NCBI RefSeq assembly: GCF_000429025.1
Contig: NZ_AUBB01000034.1
Location: 22,195 to 86,194, forward strand
Direction of reading: 5' to 3'
Source: Actinospineispora spinosispora DSM 44797
Lineage (GTDB): Bacteria; Actinomycetota; Actinomycetes; Mycobacteriales; Pseudonocardiaceae
Length of the DNA stretch: 64,000 nt
Shown here: one piece after another, positions 23,286-31,223 of the stretch
Position numbering within the stretch: the first letter of the stretch is position 1
Layout: every line of letters begins with the position of its first letter
Translations under genes and position numbers: made by a program
Notes under the pieces: model-generated
The model's input: the letters and a program-made list of their open reading frames with translations, nothing else
The model's database searches: none
Told to the model about the DNA's origin: nothing

Positions 23286-24472
23286 GCACCGTGACGGTTC
23301 GCCCGGTGTCGCCGGTCTGGCTGGCGCTGCTCGCCGGCCCGCTGTCGTTCGGCATCACCGGTCCGACGCTGGTGCTCGCCGAGATCGGCAGGGACCTCGG
23401 CGTGGGGCTCGCGGCGGCCGCGGCGGTCGTCACCGCGTTCGGCTGGGGCATCTCCGTCGGCACGCCGCTGTCCGGCGTGCTGACGACCCGGCGCGGGCAC
23501 CGGTCGACGCTGCTGGCCTCGGGTGTCGCGCTGCTGCTCGGTTCGGCGCTCGCGGCGTTCGCGGCGCTCGGTGGTGGGCTGGCGATGCTCGTGCTCGGTG
23601 AGGGGCTGACCGGGCTCGGCTCGGCCGGGATGACGGTGGTGGCGCTGCAGCTGGCCGCGACGCCCGCCTCGATGGGTGTGGTGACCGCGACGCTGGCGAT
23701 GGTCGGCGCGCTCGCCCCGCTCATCGGGACGTCGCTGTCCTCGGCGCTGGCCTGGCCGGTCGTGCTGGTGCTGCCGCTGCTCAGCCTGCTCGCGGTGCCC
23801 GTGGCCTGGCGGGTGCCTTCGGTCCGCGCGGACACCGGTTCCGCGGACCTCGTCGGGGCCGGGCTGCTGGTGGCGTGGGTGACGGCGTTGGTCTTCATCG
23901 CGCACCGGCCGGTGGTCGCGGTGGTCGTCGTACTGGTGGTGACGGTGTTGTTCGCGCTGCACATACGGCGGGTCCCGGACGGGGTGGTGCCGTCGGCGCT
24001 GCTGCGTTCGCCCGCGTTCCTCGGCGCGACCGGGCTCGCGTTCGCCCTGGCGGTGGTCAACTTCGCGCTCGTCTACGCGGCGCCGGTTCTGCTGGCTGCC
24101 CGGACCGGATGGAGCAACGCGGAGCTGGGGCTGGTGCTGCTGGCGCCGTATCTCGCCGGCGGGTTGCTCTCCTGGTTCCTGGTGGCCTTCACGTCGCGGC
24201 TGCGGTCATGGCTGCTGGTGAGCTGCCTGGTCGGCGGCTCGGCCGTTGCCGTTCTGGCGGTCTTCGTCGGCGGGTGGGTGTCCGTTGCGGTGATGCTCTG
24301 CGGGATGGGCGTCGGCTCGCTGTCGGCCGCGACCGGCCAGGGCGCGCTGGGTCTGCGCGCCGGGGCGGCTGTGCCGGACCGTCTCCGCCCGACAGCAATG
24401 GGCCTGTTCACCCTCTTCTACCTCCTGGGTGCAGCCTTCGGTCCGGCGATCGCCGTGGTGCTGACCGCGTGA
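23282..24472 (+). CDS. MFS efflux transporter
   Basis: A 396-aa protein with about 12 hydrophobic segments. The cytoplasmic loop TTRRGHRSTLLASG after helix 2 corresponds to the MFS G-x-x-x-D-R-x-G-R-R motif, and GEGLTGLGSAGMTVV resembles the drug:H+ antiporter motif. The substrate is unknown. It is translationally coupled to the FMN reductase, which hints at export of a redox-active or aromatic compound. Confidence 0.87.
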   Translation: MSTVTVRPVSPVWLALLAGPLSFGITGPTLVLAEIGRDLGVGLAAAAAVVTAFGWGISVGTPLSGVLTTRRGHRSTLLASGVALLLGSALAAFAALGGGLAMLVLGEGLTGLGSAGMTVVALQLAATPASMGVVTATLAMVGALAPLIGTSLSSALAWPVVLVLPLLSLLAVPVAWRVPSVRADTGSADLVGAGLLVAWVTALVFIAHRPVVAVVVVLVVTVLFALHIRRVPDGVVPSALLRSPAFLGATGLAFALAVVNFALVYAAPVLLAARTGWSNAELGLVLLAPYLAGGLLSWFLVAFTSRLRSWLLVSCLVGGSAVAVLAVFVGGWVSVAVMLCGMGVGSLSAATGQGALGLRAGAAVPDRLRPTAMGLFTLFYLLGAAFGPAIAVVLTA

Positions 24473-24477
24473 AAGTT

Positions 24478-24672
24478 GGCTCCGCCAGTCTCCGAAGGGG
24501 TTCCGGCGAAGGCCGGCGTAGTGAATGTCCGCAACCAACCTCGCCCACGACCAGGGCGGCTCCCATGGTGGGCACAAGCGCGCGCCCGGCGACGAAGGAG
24601 CTTGTTTTTCTGGGAGCATCCCCGAAGCGAAGCGAGGGGGTGGTCACAGAAAAACTCCGCGCGGGACAGGCC
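24478..24672 (+). repeat. Dispersed ~200-bp repeat, copy B
   Basis: Same order of blocks as copies A and C: CTCCGCCAGTCTCCGAAGG, TTCCGGCGAAGGCCGG, GAATGTCCGCAACCAACC, GGGCGGCTCCCA, and a terminal hairpin between TTTTTCTGGGAG and CACAGAAAAA. Its inner loop differs from A and C (CCCCGAAGCGAAGCGAGGGG) but keeps the CCCC/GGGG pairing. It fills the gap between the MFS stop and serS and ends exactly at the serS -10 box. Confidence 0.85.
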
Positions 24673-24678
24673 TAGGCT
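24673..24678 (+). promoter_or_regulatory. Candidate -10 box of serS
   Basis: TAGGCT is 6 nt before GTG 24685, the spacing for a leaderless transcript. It abuts the right end of dispersed repeat copy B, so the -35 region would lie within the repeat. Confidence 0.5.
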
Positions 24679-24684
24679 AGACCT

Positions 24685-25944
24685 GTGATCGACCTGAAGT
24701 TGCTGCGTGATGACCCTGAGGCGCTGCGGAGCTCGCAGCGGGCCCGGGGAGCCGACCCGAGTGCCGTGGACGCGCTGCTGGCCGCCGACGAGCGCCGTCG
24801 GGAAGCGGTGGGGCGGGCGGACACTCTGCGCGGCGAGCAGCGGCAGCTCGGCAAGAAGATCGGCAAGGCGCGCGGCGACGAACGCGACTCGCTGCTGGCG
24901 CACGGCAAGGAGCTGGCCTCGGCGGTCAAGGCGGCCGAGGTCGAGCAGGGCGAGGCCGACCAGGCGCTCACCGACGCGCAGCGCGCGCTGCCCAACCTCA
25001 TCATCGACGGGGTACCGGAAGGCGGCGAGGACGACTTCGTGGTGCTCGACCACGTCGGGACGCCCCGTGAGTTCGACTTCGACGTGCGCGACCACGTCGA
25101 GCTGCTCGAAGGCCTCAAGGCACTGGACAGCGAGCGGGGCGCGAAGGTGTCCGGCGCCCGGTTCTTCTTCCTCACCGGTATCGGCGCGCAGCTGCAGCTG
25201 GCGATGCTGACGCTGGCGATGAACAAGGCCGTCGCGGCCGGGTTCACCATGATGATCCCGCCGGTGCTGGTCAAGCCGGAGATCATGGAGGGCACCGGGT
25301 TCCTCGGGGCGCACGCCGCCGAGGTGTACCGGCTGCGCGACGACGACCTGTACCTGGTGGGCACGAGCGAGGTGCCGCTCGCCGGGTACCACTCGGACGA
25401 AATCCTCGACCTGGAGTCCGGGCCGAAGCGCTACGCGGGCTGGTCGACGTGTTTCCGTCGGGAGGCCGGCAGCTACGGCAAGGACACCCGAGGCATCATC
25501 CGGGTGCACCAGTTCGACAAGATCGAGATGTTCTCCTACTGCCGTCCCGAGGACGCCGCCGACGAGCACCAGCGACTGCTCGCCTGGGAACGCGAGATGC
25601 TCGCGGCCGTCGAGGTGCCGTACCGGGTGATCGACGTCGCCGCCGGTGACCTGGGCGCGAGCGCGGCGCGCAAGTTCGACTGCGAGGCCTGGGTGCCGTC
25701 GCAGCAGCGTTACCGCGAGCTGACCTCGACGTCGAACTGCACGACGTTCCAGGCCCGTCGCCTCAACACCCGCTATCGCGACGCCGACGGCCGCAACCAG
25801 ATCGCCGCGACCCTCAACGGCACCCTCGCAACGACCCGCTGGATCGTGGCGATCGTGGAGAACCACCAGCAGCCCGACGGCTCGGTCGTCGTCCCCGAGC
25901 AGCTGCGCCCCTACCTGGGCAAGGACGTCCTGTACCCCTCGTGA
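24685..25944 (+). CDS. serS: Seryl-tRNA synthetase
   Basis: Charges tRNA-Ser with serine (EC 6.1.1.11). The 419-aa class II synthetase has the N-terminal antiparallel coiled-coil tRNA-binding arm (about residues 28-105) and the catalytic core. The core shows motif 2 (CFRREAGSYGKDTRG) and motif 3 (YRELTSTSNCTTFQARR, then NGTLATTR). Length is standard. The TGA stop (25942-25944) is part of the palindrome arm at 25937. The gene order around it agrees with Rv3834c. Confidence 0.97.
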   Translation: MIDLKLLRDDPEALRSSQRARGADPSAVDALLAADERRREAVGRADTLRGEQRQLGKKIGKARGDERDSLLAHGKELASAVKAAEVEQGEADQALTDAQRALPNLIIDGVPEGGEDDFVVLDHVGTPREFDFDVRDHVELLEGLKALDSERGAKVSGARFFFLTGIGAQLQLAMLTLAMNKAVAAGFTMMIPPVLVKPEIMEGTGFLGAHAAEVYRLRDDDLYLVGTSEVPLAGYHSDEILDLESGPKRYAGWSTCFRREAGSYGKDTRGIIRVHQFDKIEMFSYCRPEDAADEHQRLLAWEREMLAAVEVPYRVIDVAAGDLGASAARKFDCEAWVPSQQRYRELTSTSNCTTFQARRLNTRYRDADGRNQIAATLNGTLATTRWIVAIVENHQQPDGSVVVPEQLRPYLGKDVLYPS

Positions 25945-25984
25945 GTGTTGAGTATGGCTATAGCCACACTCAACACTCACGAGG
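25937..25984. repeat. CGTGAGTG-family palindrome with GGCTATAGCC centre
   Basis: 48-bp palindrome with one mismatch, arms CCTCGTGAGTGTTGAGT, centre GGCTATAGCC. It supplies the serS stop codon on the plus strand and directly abuts the stop of the convergent acetolactate synthase gene (25987-25985). Confidence 0.9.
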
Positions 25985-27643
25985 TCAGAAGGGGCCGGTG
26001 AGCTCGCCGAGGCGGTCGGTGAGGCGCAGGTTCTCCGAGTAGTCGACCGGGCAGGCGATGATCGAGACGCCGTCGTCGGCCAGTGCCTCGCGCAGGGTCG
26101 GCAACAGTTCGTCGGCCGAGCTGATCCGGTAGCCGCGCGCGCCGAAGCTCTCCGCGTACTTGACCAGGTCCGGGTTGTTGAACTTGACGTTGCTGTGCCG
26201 GCCCAGCTCCAGGTCCATCTTCCACTCGATCAGCCCGTACGAGTCGTCGACCCAGACCAGGACCGTGAGCGGGATGTTCTCCCGCACCGCGGTCTCGATC
26301 TCCTGCGAGTTCATCAGGAACGCACCGTCGCCGACCGAGGCCAGCACCTTGCGGTCCGGGTGGACCAGGTGCGCGGCGAGCGCGCCGGGCAGCGCGAAAC
26401 CCATCGTGGACAGCCCGTTGGAGATCAGGCACGTGTTGGGCGCGTAGGTCGGGTAGAGCCGCGCCATCCACATCTTCACCGCGCCGGTGTCGGCGAGCAC
26501 GATGTCCTCCCGGTCCAGCGCCGCGCGCGTGTCGGCCACGACCCGCTGCGGGACCAGCGGGAACCGGTCGTCGGTCGAACCCCGGTCCAGCTCGTCGGTG
26601 AGCAGGCCCCGGATCTTCCCGGTCCCGGTGCCGCCGTCGAACGGACCGGCGACCGCGTTGCCCAGCGCGATGAGCGACCGCGAGATGTCACCCTCGATAC
26701 CGACCTCGACGGGATAGTGGTCGTCGACCTCGGCGGCGAACCGGTGCACGTGGATGATCTTCTTGTCCGCGCCCGGGTTGATCTTGACCGGGTCGAACTC
26801 CTGCAGCTCGTAGCCGACCGCGACGATCACGTCAGCGGCGTCGAAACCGAAGTTCGCGTAGTCGTGGCGCATGAAACCGACCGCGCCCAGTGCGAGCGGG
26901 TGGTCGTCCGGGAAGACTCCCTTGCCGTGGAACGTCGTGGCGACCGGCACCTGCCACTTCTCGGCGAGCGCGAGCAGCTCGGTCCCGGCGCCGTCCCTGG
27001 CCGCGCCGTGCCCGGCCAGCAGGATCGGGGCCTTCGCGGCGCCGAGCACGGCGGCCGCGCGCAACACCTGCGCGGGCGAGGGTTCCTCGGCGCGCACCCG
27101 GTTGATCGGCAGCGGCTTCGCACCGACCGGGATCGGCGCCGCCTCGACGTCCTCCGGGATCGCCAGGTAGGTGGCGCCGGGCCGTTCGGTCTGCGCGGTC
27201 TTGAACGCCCGGCGGAACATCTCCGGCACCGCGGCAGGCGCCGGGACCAGCTCGGACCACTTGGTGATCGGCCGGAACAACCCGACCAGGTCCACGACCT
27301 GGTGCGACTCCTTGAAGATGCGGTCCAGTCCGACCTGGGCGGACAGCGCCAGCAACGGTGTCGAGTTGGTGGTGGCGTCGGCGACACCCAGCTGCAGGTT
27401 GATCGCGCCGGGCCCGAGCGTCGCCGAGCACACCCCCGCCTTGCCGGTCAGCCGGCCGTAGATCTCGGCCATGAACGACGCGGCCTGCTCGTGCCGGGTG
27501 AGGATGTAGCGGATCGACGACTCGTTGAGCGCATCGATGAGCCCGATGTTCTCCTCGCCCGGTATGCCGAATACGTACTCGACGCCTTCGGCTTCAAGGA
27601 TGTCGACGATCAACTGCGCGATGTTCCGGTCTGATCCGCTCAC
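25985..27643 (-). CDS. Acetolactate synthase-type ThDP enzyme
   Basis: A 552-aa thiamine diphosphate enzyme with the usual Pyr, central and PP domains. The catalytic glutamate is in RHEQAASFMAE (about residue 52). The ThDP/Mg motif is GDGAFLMN followed by ...WVDDSYG in the C-terminal third. Overall it resembles the AlsS-like (catabolic) acetolactate synthases, which condense two pyruvates; there is no adjacent small regulatory subunit. GTG 27643 is preceded 8 nt upstream by TACGCT. Related ThDP enzymes (glyoxylate carboligase, benzoylformate decarboxylase) are alternatives. Confidence 0.82.
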   Translation of the reverse strand: MSGSDRNIAQLIVDILEAEGVEYVFGIPGEENIGLIDALNESSIRYILTRHEQAASFMAEIYGRLTGKAGVCSATLGPGAINLQLGVADATTNSTPLLALSAQVGLDRIFKESHQVVDLVGLFRPITKWSELVPAPAAVPEMFRRAFKTAQTERPGATYLAIPEDVEAAPIPVGAKPLPINRVRAEEPSPAQVLRAAAVLGAAKAPILLAGHGAARDGAGTELLALAEKWQVPVATTFHGKGVFPDDHPLALGAVGFMRHDYANFGFDAADVIVAVGYELQEFDPVKINPGADKKIIHVHRFAAEVDDHYPVEVGIEGDISRSLIALGNAVAGPFDGGTGTGKIRGLLTDELDRGSTDDRFPLVPQRVVADTRAALDREDIVLADTGAVKMWMARLYPTYAPNTCLISNGLSTMGFALPGALAAHLVHPDRKVLASVGDGAFLMNSQEIETAVRENIPLTVLVWVDDSYGLIEWKMDLELGRHSNVKFNNPDLVKYAESFGARGYRISSADELLPTLREALADDGVSIIACPVDYSENLRLTDRLGELTGPF

Positions 27644-27651
27644 GCCGCCCC

Positions 27652-27657
27652 AGCGTA
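27652..27657 (-). promoter_or_regulatory. Candidate -10 box of the acetolactate synthase gene
   Basis: TACGCT on the minus strand ends 8 nt before GTG 27643, and there is no ribosome binding site. It lies just downstream of the palindrome at 27670. Confidence 0.45.
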
Positions 27658-27669
27658 GGCCTCCGGCGG

Positions 27670-27718
27670 CACGAATGTGGCTATGGAGACGCTCAATGTC
27701 CCTAAAGCCACATTCGTG
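27670..27718. repeat. Second-family palindrome (CACGAAYGTGGCT type), copy 1
   Basis: Arms CACGAATGTGGCT and complement (13 bp) around a partly degraded inner stem; the intact copy is at 35724. It starts immediately after the stop of the dehydrogenase gene (27721-27719, minus strand) and lies upstream of the acetolactate synthase promoter, so it may terminate the dehydrogenase transcript. Confidence 0.85.
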
Positions 27719-28603
27719 TCATACGTTGATGACTTCGATCAGGGCACCGATGTCGTGGTTGCCGTGGCCGGAGGCGACCGCTTCGGACATCAGGGTGTGG
27801 ATGCCGGTCAGCAGGTCGGGGCGGATGCCCTGGTCCCGTGCGGTGTCGAAGAAGTTGCCGAACGCGGCCAGCTGCATGGCGAGTGGCGAGGTGACGTTGC
27901 TGTCGTAGTCGCCGCTGTCGATCTGTTCGGCGGCGTGCGTGAGCGACGGCAGCATCGCCCGCAGCATCGGTTCGAGCAACGTCATCAGCTCGGTCGCCTT
28001 GATCCCGTCCGGCCGGACGAGACCCACCGCGTGCAGGAATCCGGCGAACATGCCGTACATGCCGCTGAGCAGCGCGATGTCGTGCAATGCCGCGACGCCC
28101 GGGTCCGCGCCGAGGTGCAGCGGCGTGCCCAGCGCGCCGAAGGTGTCGCGGTGCGCGGCGAATACCTCCGGGTCGCCGCTGTAGAGCGTCATCGCGTCCG
28201 GGCCGCCGATCATCGGCGGGACCGCCATGATGCCGCCGTCCAGGTAGCGCGCGCCGTGCCCGGCCGCCCACGTCGCCATCGCGCGGGCCTGCGCCGGGGT
28301 GCCGTTGCACAGGTTGACCAGCGTCGTGCCGGCCAGCCGGTCCTCGGCGCCGCGCAATGCTTCGTAGGCGACGTCGTAGTGCAGCAGACACACGACGACG
28401 AGCGGGCTCGCCTCGATCGCCTCGGCGACGGTCTCGGTGCGGGTGACGGTGGTCAGGTCGGGGGCTCGGCCCGGAGTGCGGTTCCAGGCGGTCGTCGGAT
28501 GGCCGGCGGCGGTGAATGCCCTGGCCAGCGCGCTGCCCATGACGCCGAGCCCGAGGACGGTGACAGATTCTGGGACAGGTTCTGGGACAGGTTCTGAAGT
28601 CAT
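27719..28603 (-). CDS. NAD(P)-dependent beta-hydroxyacid dehydrogenase / imine reductase-like protein
   Basis: A 294-aa protein with an N-terminal Rossmann domain (VTVLGLGVMGSALARAF, then AWNRTPGRA, the NADPH-type signature) and a helical C-terminal domain. Residue pattern and length fit imine reductases and 6-phosphogluconate dehydrogenase-like reductases. The short N-terminal tail is a repeat of PEPVPES units. It is divergently transcribed from an HxlR regulator, which likely controls it. Substrate unknown. Confidence 0.82.
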   Translation of the reverse strand: MTSEPVPEPVPESVTVLGLGVMGSALARAFTAAGHPTTAWNRTPGRAPDLTTVTRTETVAEAIEASPLVVVCLLHYDVAYEALRGAEDRLAGTTLVNLCNGTPAQARAMATWAAGHGARYLDGGIMAVPPMIGGPDAMTLYSGDPEVFAAHRDTFGALGTPLHLGADPGVAALHDIALLSGMYGMFAGFLHAVGLVRPDGIKATELMTLLEPMLRAMLPSLTHAAEQIDSGDYDSNVTSPLAMQLAAFGNFFDTARDQGIRPDLLTGIHTLMSEAVASGHGNHDIGALIEVINV

Positions 28604-28636
28604 GGTGTGATCGTGGATCGAGCTATAGGATCGGAC

Positions 28637-28663
28637 AAGTACGGACTAAATAGTGCGGTACTT
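28637..28663. promoter_or_regulatory. Candidate HxlR operator
   Basis: AAGTAC...GTACTT separated by an inner ACT-AAAT-AGT dyad gives a 27-bp imperfect palindrome in the 75-bp gap between the divergent dehydrogenase and HxlR genes. Operators with GTACT half-sites are usual for HxlR/YodB-type regulators. Confidence 0.6.
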
Positions 28664-28678
28664 ACCGAAAGGTGAGTG

Positions 28679-29044
28679 ATGAGCAAGACCTGCGAGACGT
28701 TCGTCTGCGGCATCGACGCCGGCATCGACGTGGTCGGCGGCAAGTGGAAGGTGCTCATCCTGTGGGAGCTGCACCATCACGGCTCGATGCGGTTCGGTGC
28801 GCTGCGCAGGGCGCTCGTCGGCGTCAGCGAGAAGATGCTGATCCAGCACCTGCGCGAGCTGGAGCGCGACGAGGTCGTGCACCGCGAGGCCTACCACGAG
28901 GTGCCGCCGAGGGTCGAGTACTCGCTGACCGACTACGGCAAGACCCTGAACGACGCGCTGGCTCCGCTGGGCGCGTGGGGCAGCGACCACAAGGACCGCC
29001 TGGAGGCGATCCGCCGCAGGGAGAAGGAAGCCGCGGCGACCTGA
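28679..29044 (+). CDS. HxlR-family winged-helix regulator
   Basis: A 121-aa winged-helix protein with the HxlR signature GGKWKVLILWEL, FGALRRAL, SEKMLIQHLRELE and the wing region VEYSLTDYGKTL. Cys6 and Cys11 near the N-terminus are where YodB-type members sense thiol-reactive electrophiles, so redox control is possible. The start is ATG 28679 with GAAAGGTG upstream; GTG 28676 also fits. It probably represses the divergent dehydrogenase and itself through the dyad at 28637. Confidence 0.9.
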   Translation: MSKTCETFVCGIDAGIDVVGGKWKVLILWELHHHGSMRFGALRRALVGVSEKMLIQHLRELERDEVVHREAYHEVPPRVEYSLTDYGKTLNDALAPLGAWGSDHKDRLEAIRRREKEAAAT

Positions 29045-29048
29045 GCGG

Positions 29049-29273
29049 TCAGCTCAAGAGCTTCTGAAACTCCTGAGCGGTCACTCCCGCTTGGAGGAAG
29101 ATCGAGGAAAGGGTGCCGCGCGCGACCGTGCGATGAAGCGGCACGATCGTCCGCCGGCCATCTGAATGACGGAGCTTGGCGTGACTGCCTTTGGTTGAGA
29201 CGTGCTCGAAGCCGATCTTTTCCAGCGCCGCGATGATCTGCTTGCCGGAGAGCTGCGATAAAGCTGGGCTCAC
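29049..29273 (-). CDS. hicA: HicA-family mRNA interferase toxin
   Basis: A 74-aa HicA toxin with the dsRBD-like fold and catalytic histidine in KGSHAKLRH. HicA cleaves mRNA when free of its antitoxin. The GTG start (29273) overlaps the hicB stop (GTGA), so this is a hicB-hicA operon with the antitoxin first. Length is normal and no frameshift is seen. Confidence 0.85.
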   Translation of the reverse strand: MSPALSQLSGKQIIAALEKIGFEHVSTKGSHAKLRHSDGRRTIVPLHRTVARGTLSSIFLQAGVTAQEFQKLLS

Positions 29274-29488
29274 GCAGACAGCCGCACGTCGACCGAGGTG
29301 ACCAGCGGGTGCACGAGATTCGCTGGCACCGGCTCGTCCTCGAAGTACAGCTCGAGTGCCTCACGCAGGTTCGCCAAGGCTTCCTCGATCGTTTCGCCCT
29401 GACTCGCTACCTCGACATCCAAGCAGCGCGAGACGTACCACTCGCCGTCCTTGATGACGGTGGCAGTGAACGTGACCGGGGTAGGCAT
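29270..29488 (-). CDS. hicB: HicB-family antitoxin
   Basis: A 72-aa protein with the HicB N-terminal RNase H-like partial fold (TATVIKDGEWYVSRCLDVEVASQGETIEEAL). There is little room for a C-terminal DNA-binding domain, so autoregulation may need another factor. The ATG at 29488 is preceded 6 nt upstream by TATGCT (29500-29495), suggesting a leaderless transcript. It is the first gene of the hicBA pair. Confidence 0.85.
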   Translation of the reverse strand: MPTPVTFTATVIKDGEWYVSRCLDVEVASQGETIEEALANLREALELYFEDEPVPANLVHPLVTSVDVRLSA

Positions 29489-29535
29489 GTGTCCAGCATA
29501 CGGCGTTCCGTCGACCCCATTGCGGACTTGAACAG

Positions 29536-30120
29536 TCACAGGTAGAGGGTTCGGGTGTCCAGGGTTACCGGGAGCGGGGCCGGCACCCTGGGGAGTTGTG
29601 CGCCCGTCTTGTCGGTCAGTTCCTCGCGGTAGGTGCCGTGGACCAGGCGGTGGGCCCGGAACCGGTGCGGGCCTCGGTGGGCTGGGCTGAGTTCGACCGT
29701 CCACAGGTATTCGATGCCGGCTCCGGCGTAGCCGGTGAGCTTCAGTTCCCGCTCGTGCCAGGTGCTCGCCGGGGGCCAGACCGCCGCGGCGAGCAGCAGC
29801 GACCTTGCCGCGAGCGTGGTCCTCTGCGGCGGGGCGTTGAACACCGCGACGTCCGGGACCAGCACCGTCCGCCATGCCGTGCTGATCTCCACCGGCTCGG
29901 ACGGGAGTACGTGCAGGTCCGGGCGGGACGCGGCCGACACCGCCGACCACAGCGCGTGGAACAGCGCGCCGATGACGAGCTGGTGTGCTTCGTCGCGTGG
30001 CGGTGAGGAGTGGAAGTGGCCCAGTAGTAGCTCCAGGCGGTCGCCGCCGGGTGAGTGTCTGGCCGCGCGCCAGTCGGCGACCGTGTGCGGCCCTAAGGCG
30101 TGTTCCAGCGCGGTAGCCAC
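29536..30120 (-). CDS. Uma2-family (DUF820) putative endonuclease
   Basis: A 194-aa protein of the Uma2 family, PD-(D/E)XK nuclease fold. Motifs visible are VLVPDVAVF (acidic strand), ERELKLTGYAGAGIEYLWTVEL (K and E/Y region) and an N-terminal RLELLLGHF segment. Such genes are abundant in actinobacteria and cyanobacteria and their role is unclear. GTG start. It is divergent from the XRE/DUF397 pair with a 69-bp gap. Confidence 0.8.
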   Translation of the reverse strand: MATALEHALGPHTVADWRAARHSPGGDRLELLLGHFHSSPPRDEAHQLVIGALFHALWSAVSAASRPDLHVLPSEPVEISTAWRTVLVPDVAVFNAPPQRTTLAARSLLLAAAVWPPASTWHERELKLTGYAGAGIEYLWTVELSPAHRGPHRFRAHRLVHGTYREELTDKTGAQLPRVPAPLPVTLDTRTLYL

Positions 30121-30145
30121 GTTGTCCCCGTATTCGTGCAGTCGG

Positions 30146-30160
30146 ATGTGATATACACAT
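30146..30160. promoter_or_regulatory. AT-rich divergent promoter with ATGTG/CACAT dyad
   Basis: ATGTG-ATATA-CACAT lies midway between the divergent Uma2 and XRE genes and is the most AT-rich segment of the neighbourhood. It may be the operator of the XRE regulator. Basis is symmetry and position only. Confidence 0.4.
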
Positions 30161-30189
30161 TAACGCGAGTACACGAGATAAGGAAGAGC

Positions 30190-31041
30190 GTGTCTGAGCT
30201 GAGACTCCCACCGGCGGTGATGAAGGTGATGCTCGGCCTCGAGCTGGGCCGACAGCGGGTGGCCGCTGCTGCAACTCAACAGACGGCAGCTGAAGTGCTG
30301 CGCTGCACGCAGCAGAAGATCGCCCACATCGAGTCCGGCAGCGGGATTCGTCCTCTGGAAGCGGACGCGTTGATGGATCTGTACGGAGCCAAGGACTCTG
30401 ACCGTGAGTACGTGTTGGACCTGCTGCGAGGAGCCAACCGGCGCACCAAACGCAATGCCTTCAGTACCCAGTTCATCCCGAGCATGCGGCTGTTCATAGA
30501 GATGGAAGCAACCTGCAAGACGTACTGTTCGTATCGAGACCAGGTGATACCTGGGCTGCTCCAGACCGAGGACTACATGCGAACGCTGTATCGGGTTTGG
30601 CGGCCATCACCGTCGGCCGAACAGGTCGCCCGGGACGTCGAAGCCCGCCTGGCTCGGCAGCGGGTGCTGGCTGACAGTGCGCAGACATTCCAGTTCGTTC
30701 TCGACGAAGCGGCACTACGGCGTACCGCCGGGACGCTACTTGAGATGAGAGTGCAACTGGAACACCTGGTCGAGCTCGCGGATCGACCCAACGTCGAGCT
30801 GCAGGTCGTGCCGTTCGATGCCGGCTACTACACGGGGCACTCGCACAACTTCACGATGTTCGGCTACCAGGAACGAACAGCAGTGAACATCGTTTTCCTG
30901 GAGCACTACAAGAACAATGAGTATCTGCATGATCCGAAGCGCACCGCAGAGTATTCGGAGCTGTGGGGTCACTTGCGAGCAGCTGCAAATGGGCCTGAGC
31001 AGAGCCGGCGACTACTCCTCCGGCTGAGGGATGCTCTGTAG
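30190..31041 (+). CDS. XRE-family regulator with DUF5753 (Scr1-type)
   Basis: A 283-aa protein with an N-terminal helix-turn-helix (about residues 15-70, VLRCTQQKIAHIESG) and a DUF5753 ligand-like domain (~95-270, starting YRDQVIPGLLQTEDYMRTL). This type is abundant in actinomycetes and is normally paired with a small DUF397 protein, as here. Roles proposed include developmental control and toxin-antitoxin-like pairs. GTG 30190 has AGGAAG upstream. Codon usage is less GC-biased than neighbouring core genes, which suggests transfer. Confidence 0.9.
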   Translation: MSELRLPPAVMKVMLGLELGRQRVAAAATQQTAAEVLRCTQQKIAHIESGSGIRPLEADALMDLYGAKDSDREYVLDLLRGANRRTKRNAFSTQFIPSMRLFIEMEATCKTYCSYRDQVIPGLLQTEDYMRTLYRVWRPSPSAEQVARDVEARLARQRVLADSAQTFQFVLDEAALRRTAGTLLEMRVQLEHLVELADRPNVELQVVPFDAGYYTGHSHNFTMFGYQERTAVNIVFLEHYKNNEYLHDPKRTAEYSELWGHLRAAANGPEQSRRLLLRLRDAL

Positions 31042-31050
31042 GCTGGCCGC

Positions 31051-31218
31051 GTGTTTGGGCCGTGGCGAAAGTCCTCATTCAGCAATCCGGGCCAGGAGTG
31101 CGTCGAGGTTGCTGAGGCCAGTGATGCTGTTGCGGTTCGGGACAGCAAGAACCCGGGCGGTGACGTGCTCGTCTTCGGACGTGAGCAGTGGGCGGGATTT
31201 CTCGCTGACCTAGGCTGA
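31051..31218 (+). CDS. DUF397 protein, partner of the XRE regulator (55 aa)
   Basis: A short gene 9 bp after the XRE regulator. The product carries the DUF397 hallmarks: W-R-K-S-S near the N-terminus, ECVEVAEA, VAVRDSKNPGG and a C-terminal WAGFLADLG. Start GTG 31051, stop TGA 31216-31218. These small proteins are the conserved partners of DUF5753 regulators. Its last codons overlap the -10 box of the downstream HAD gene. Confidence 0.88.
   Translation: MFGPWRKSSFSNPGQECVEVAEASDAVAVRDSKNPGGDVLVFGREQWAGFLADLG
31211..31216 (+). promoter_or_regulatory. Candidate -10 box of the HAD phosphatase gene
   Basis: TAGGCT lies 7 nt before GTG 31224 and overlaps the end of the DUF397 gene. It suggests that the accessory islet was inserted directly against the promoter of this core gene. 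Confidence 0.5.
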
Positions 31219-31223
31219 GAGGT

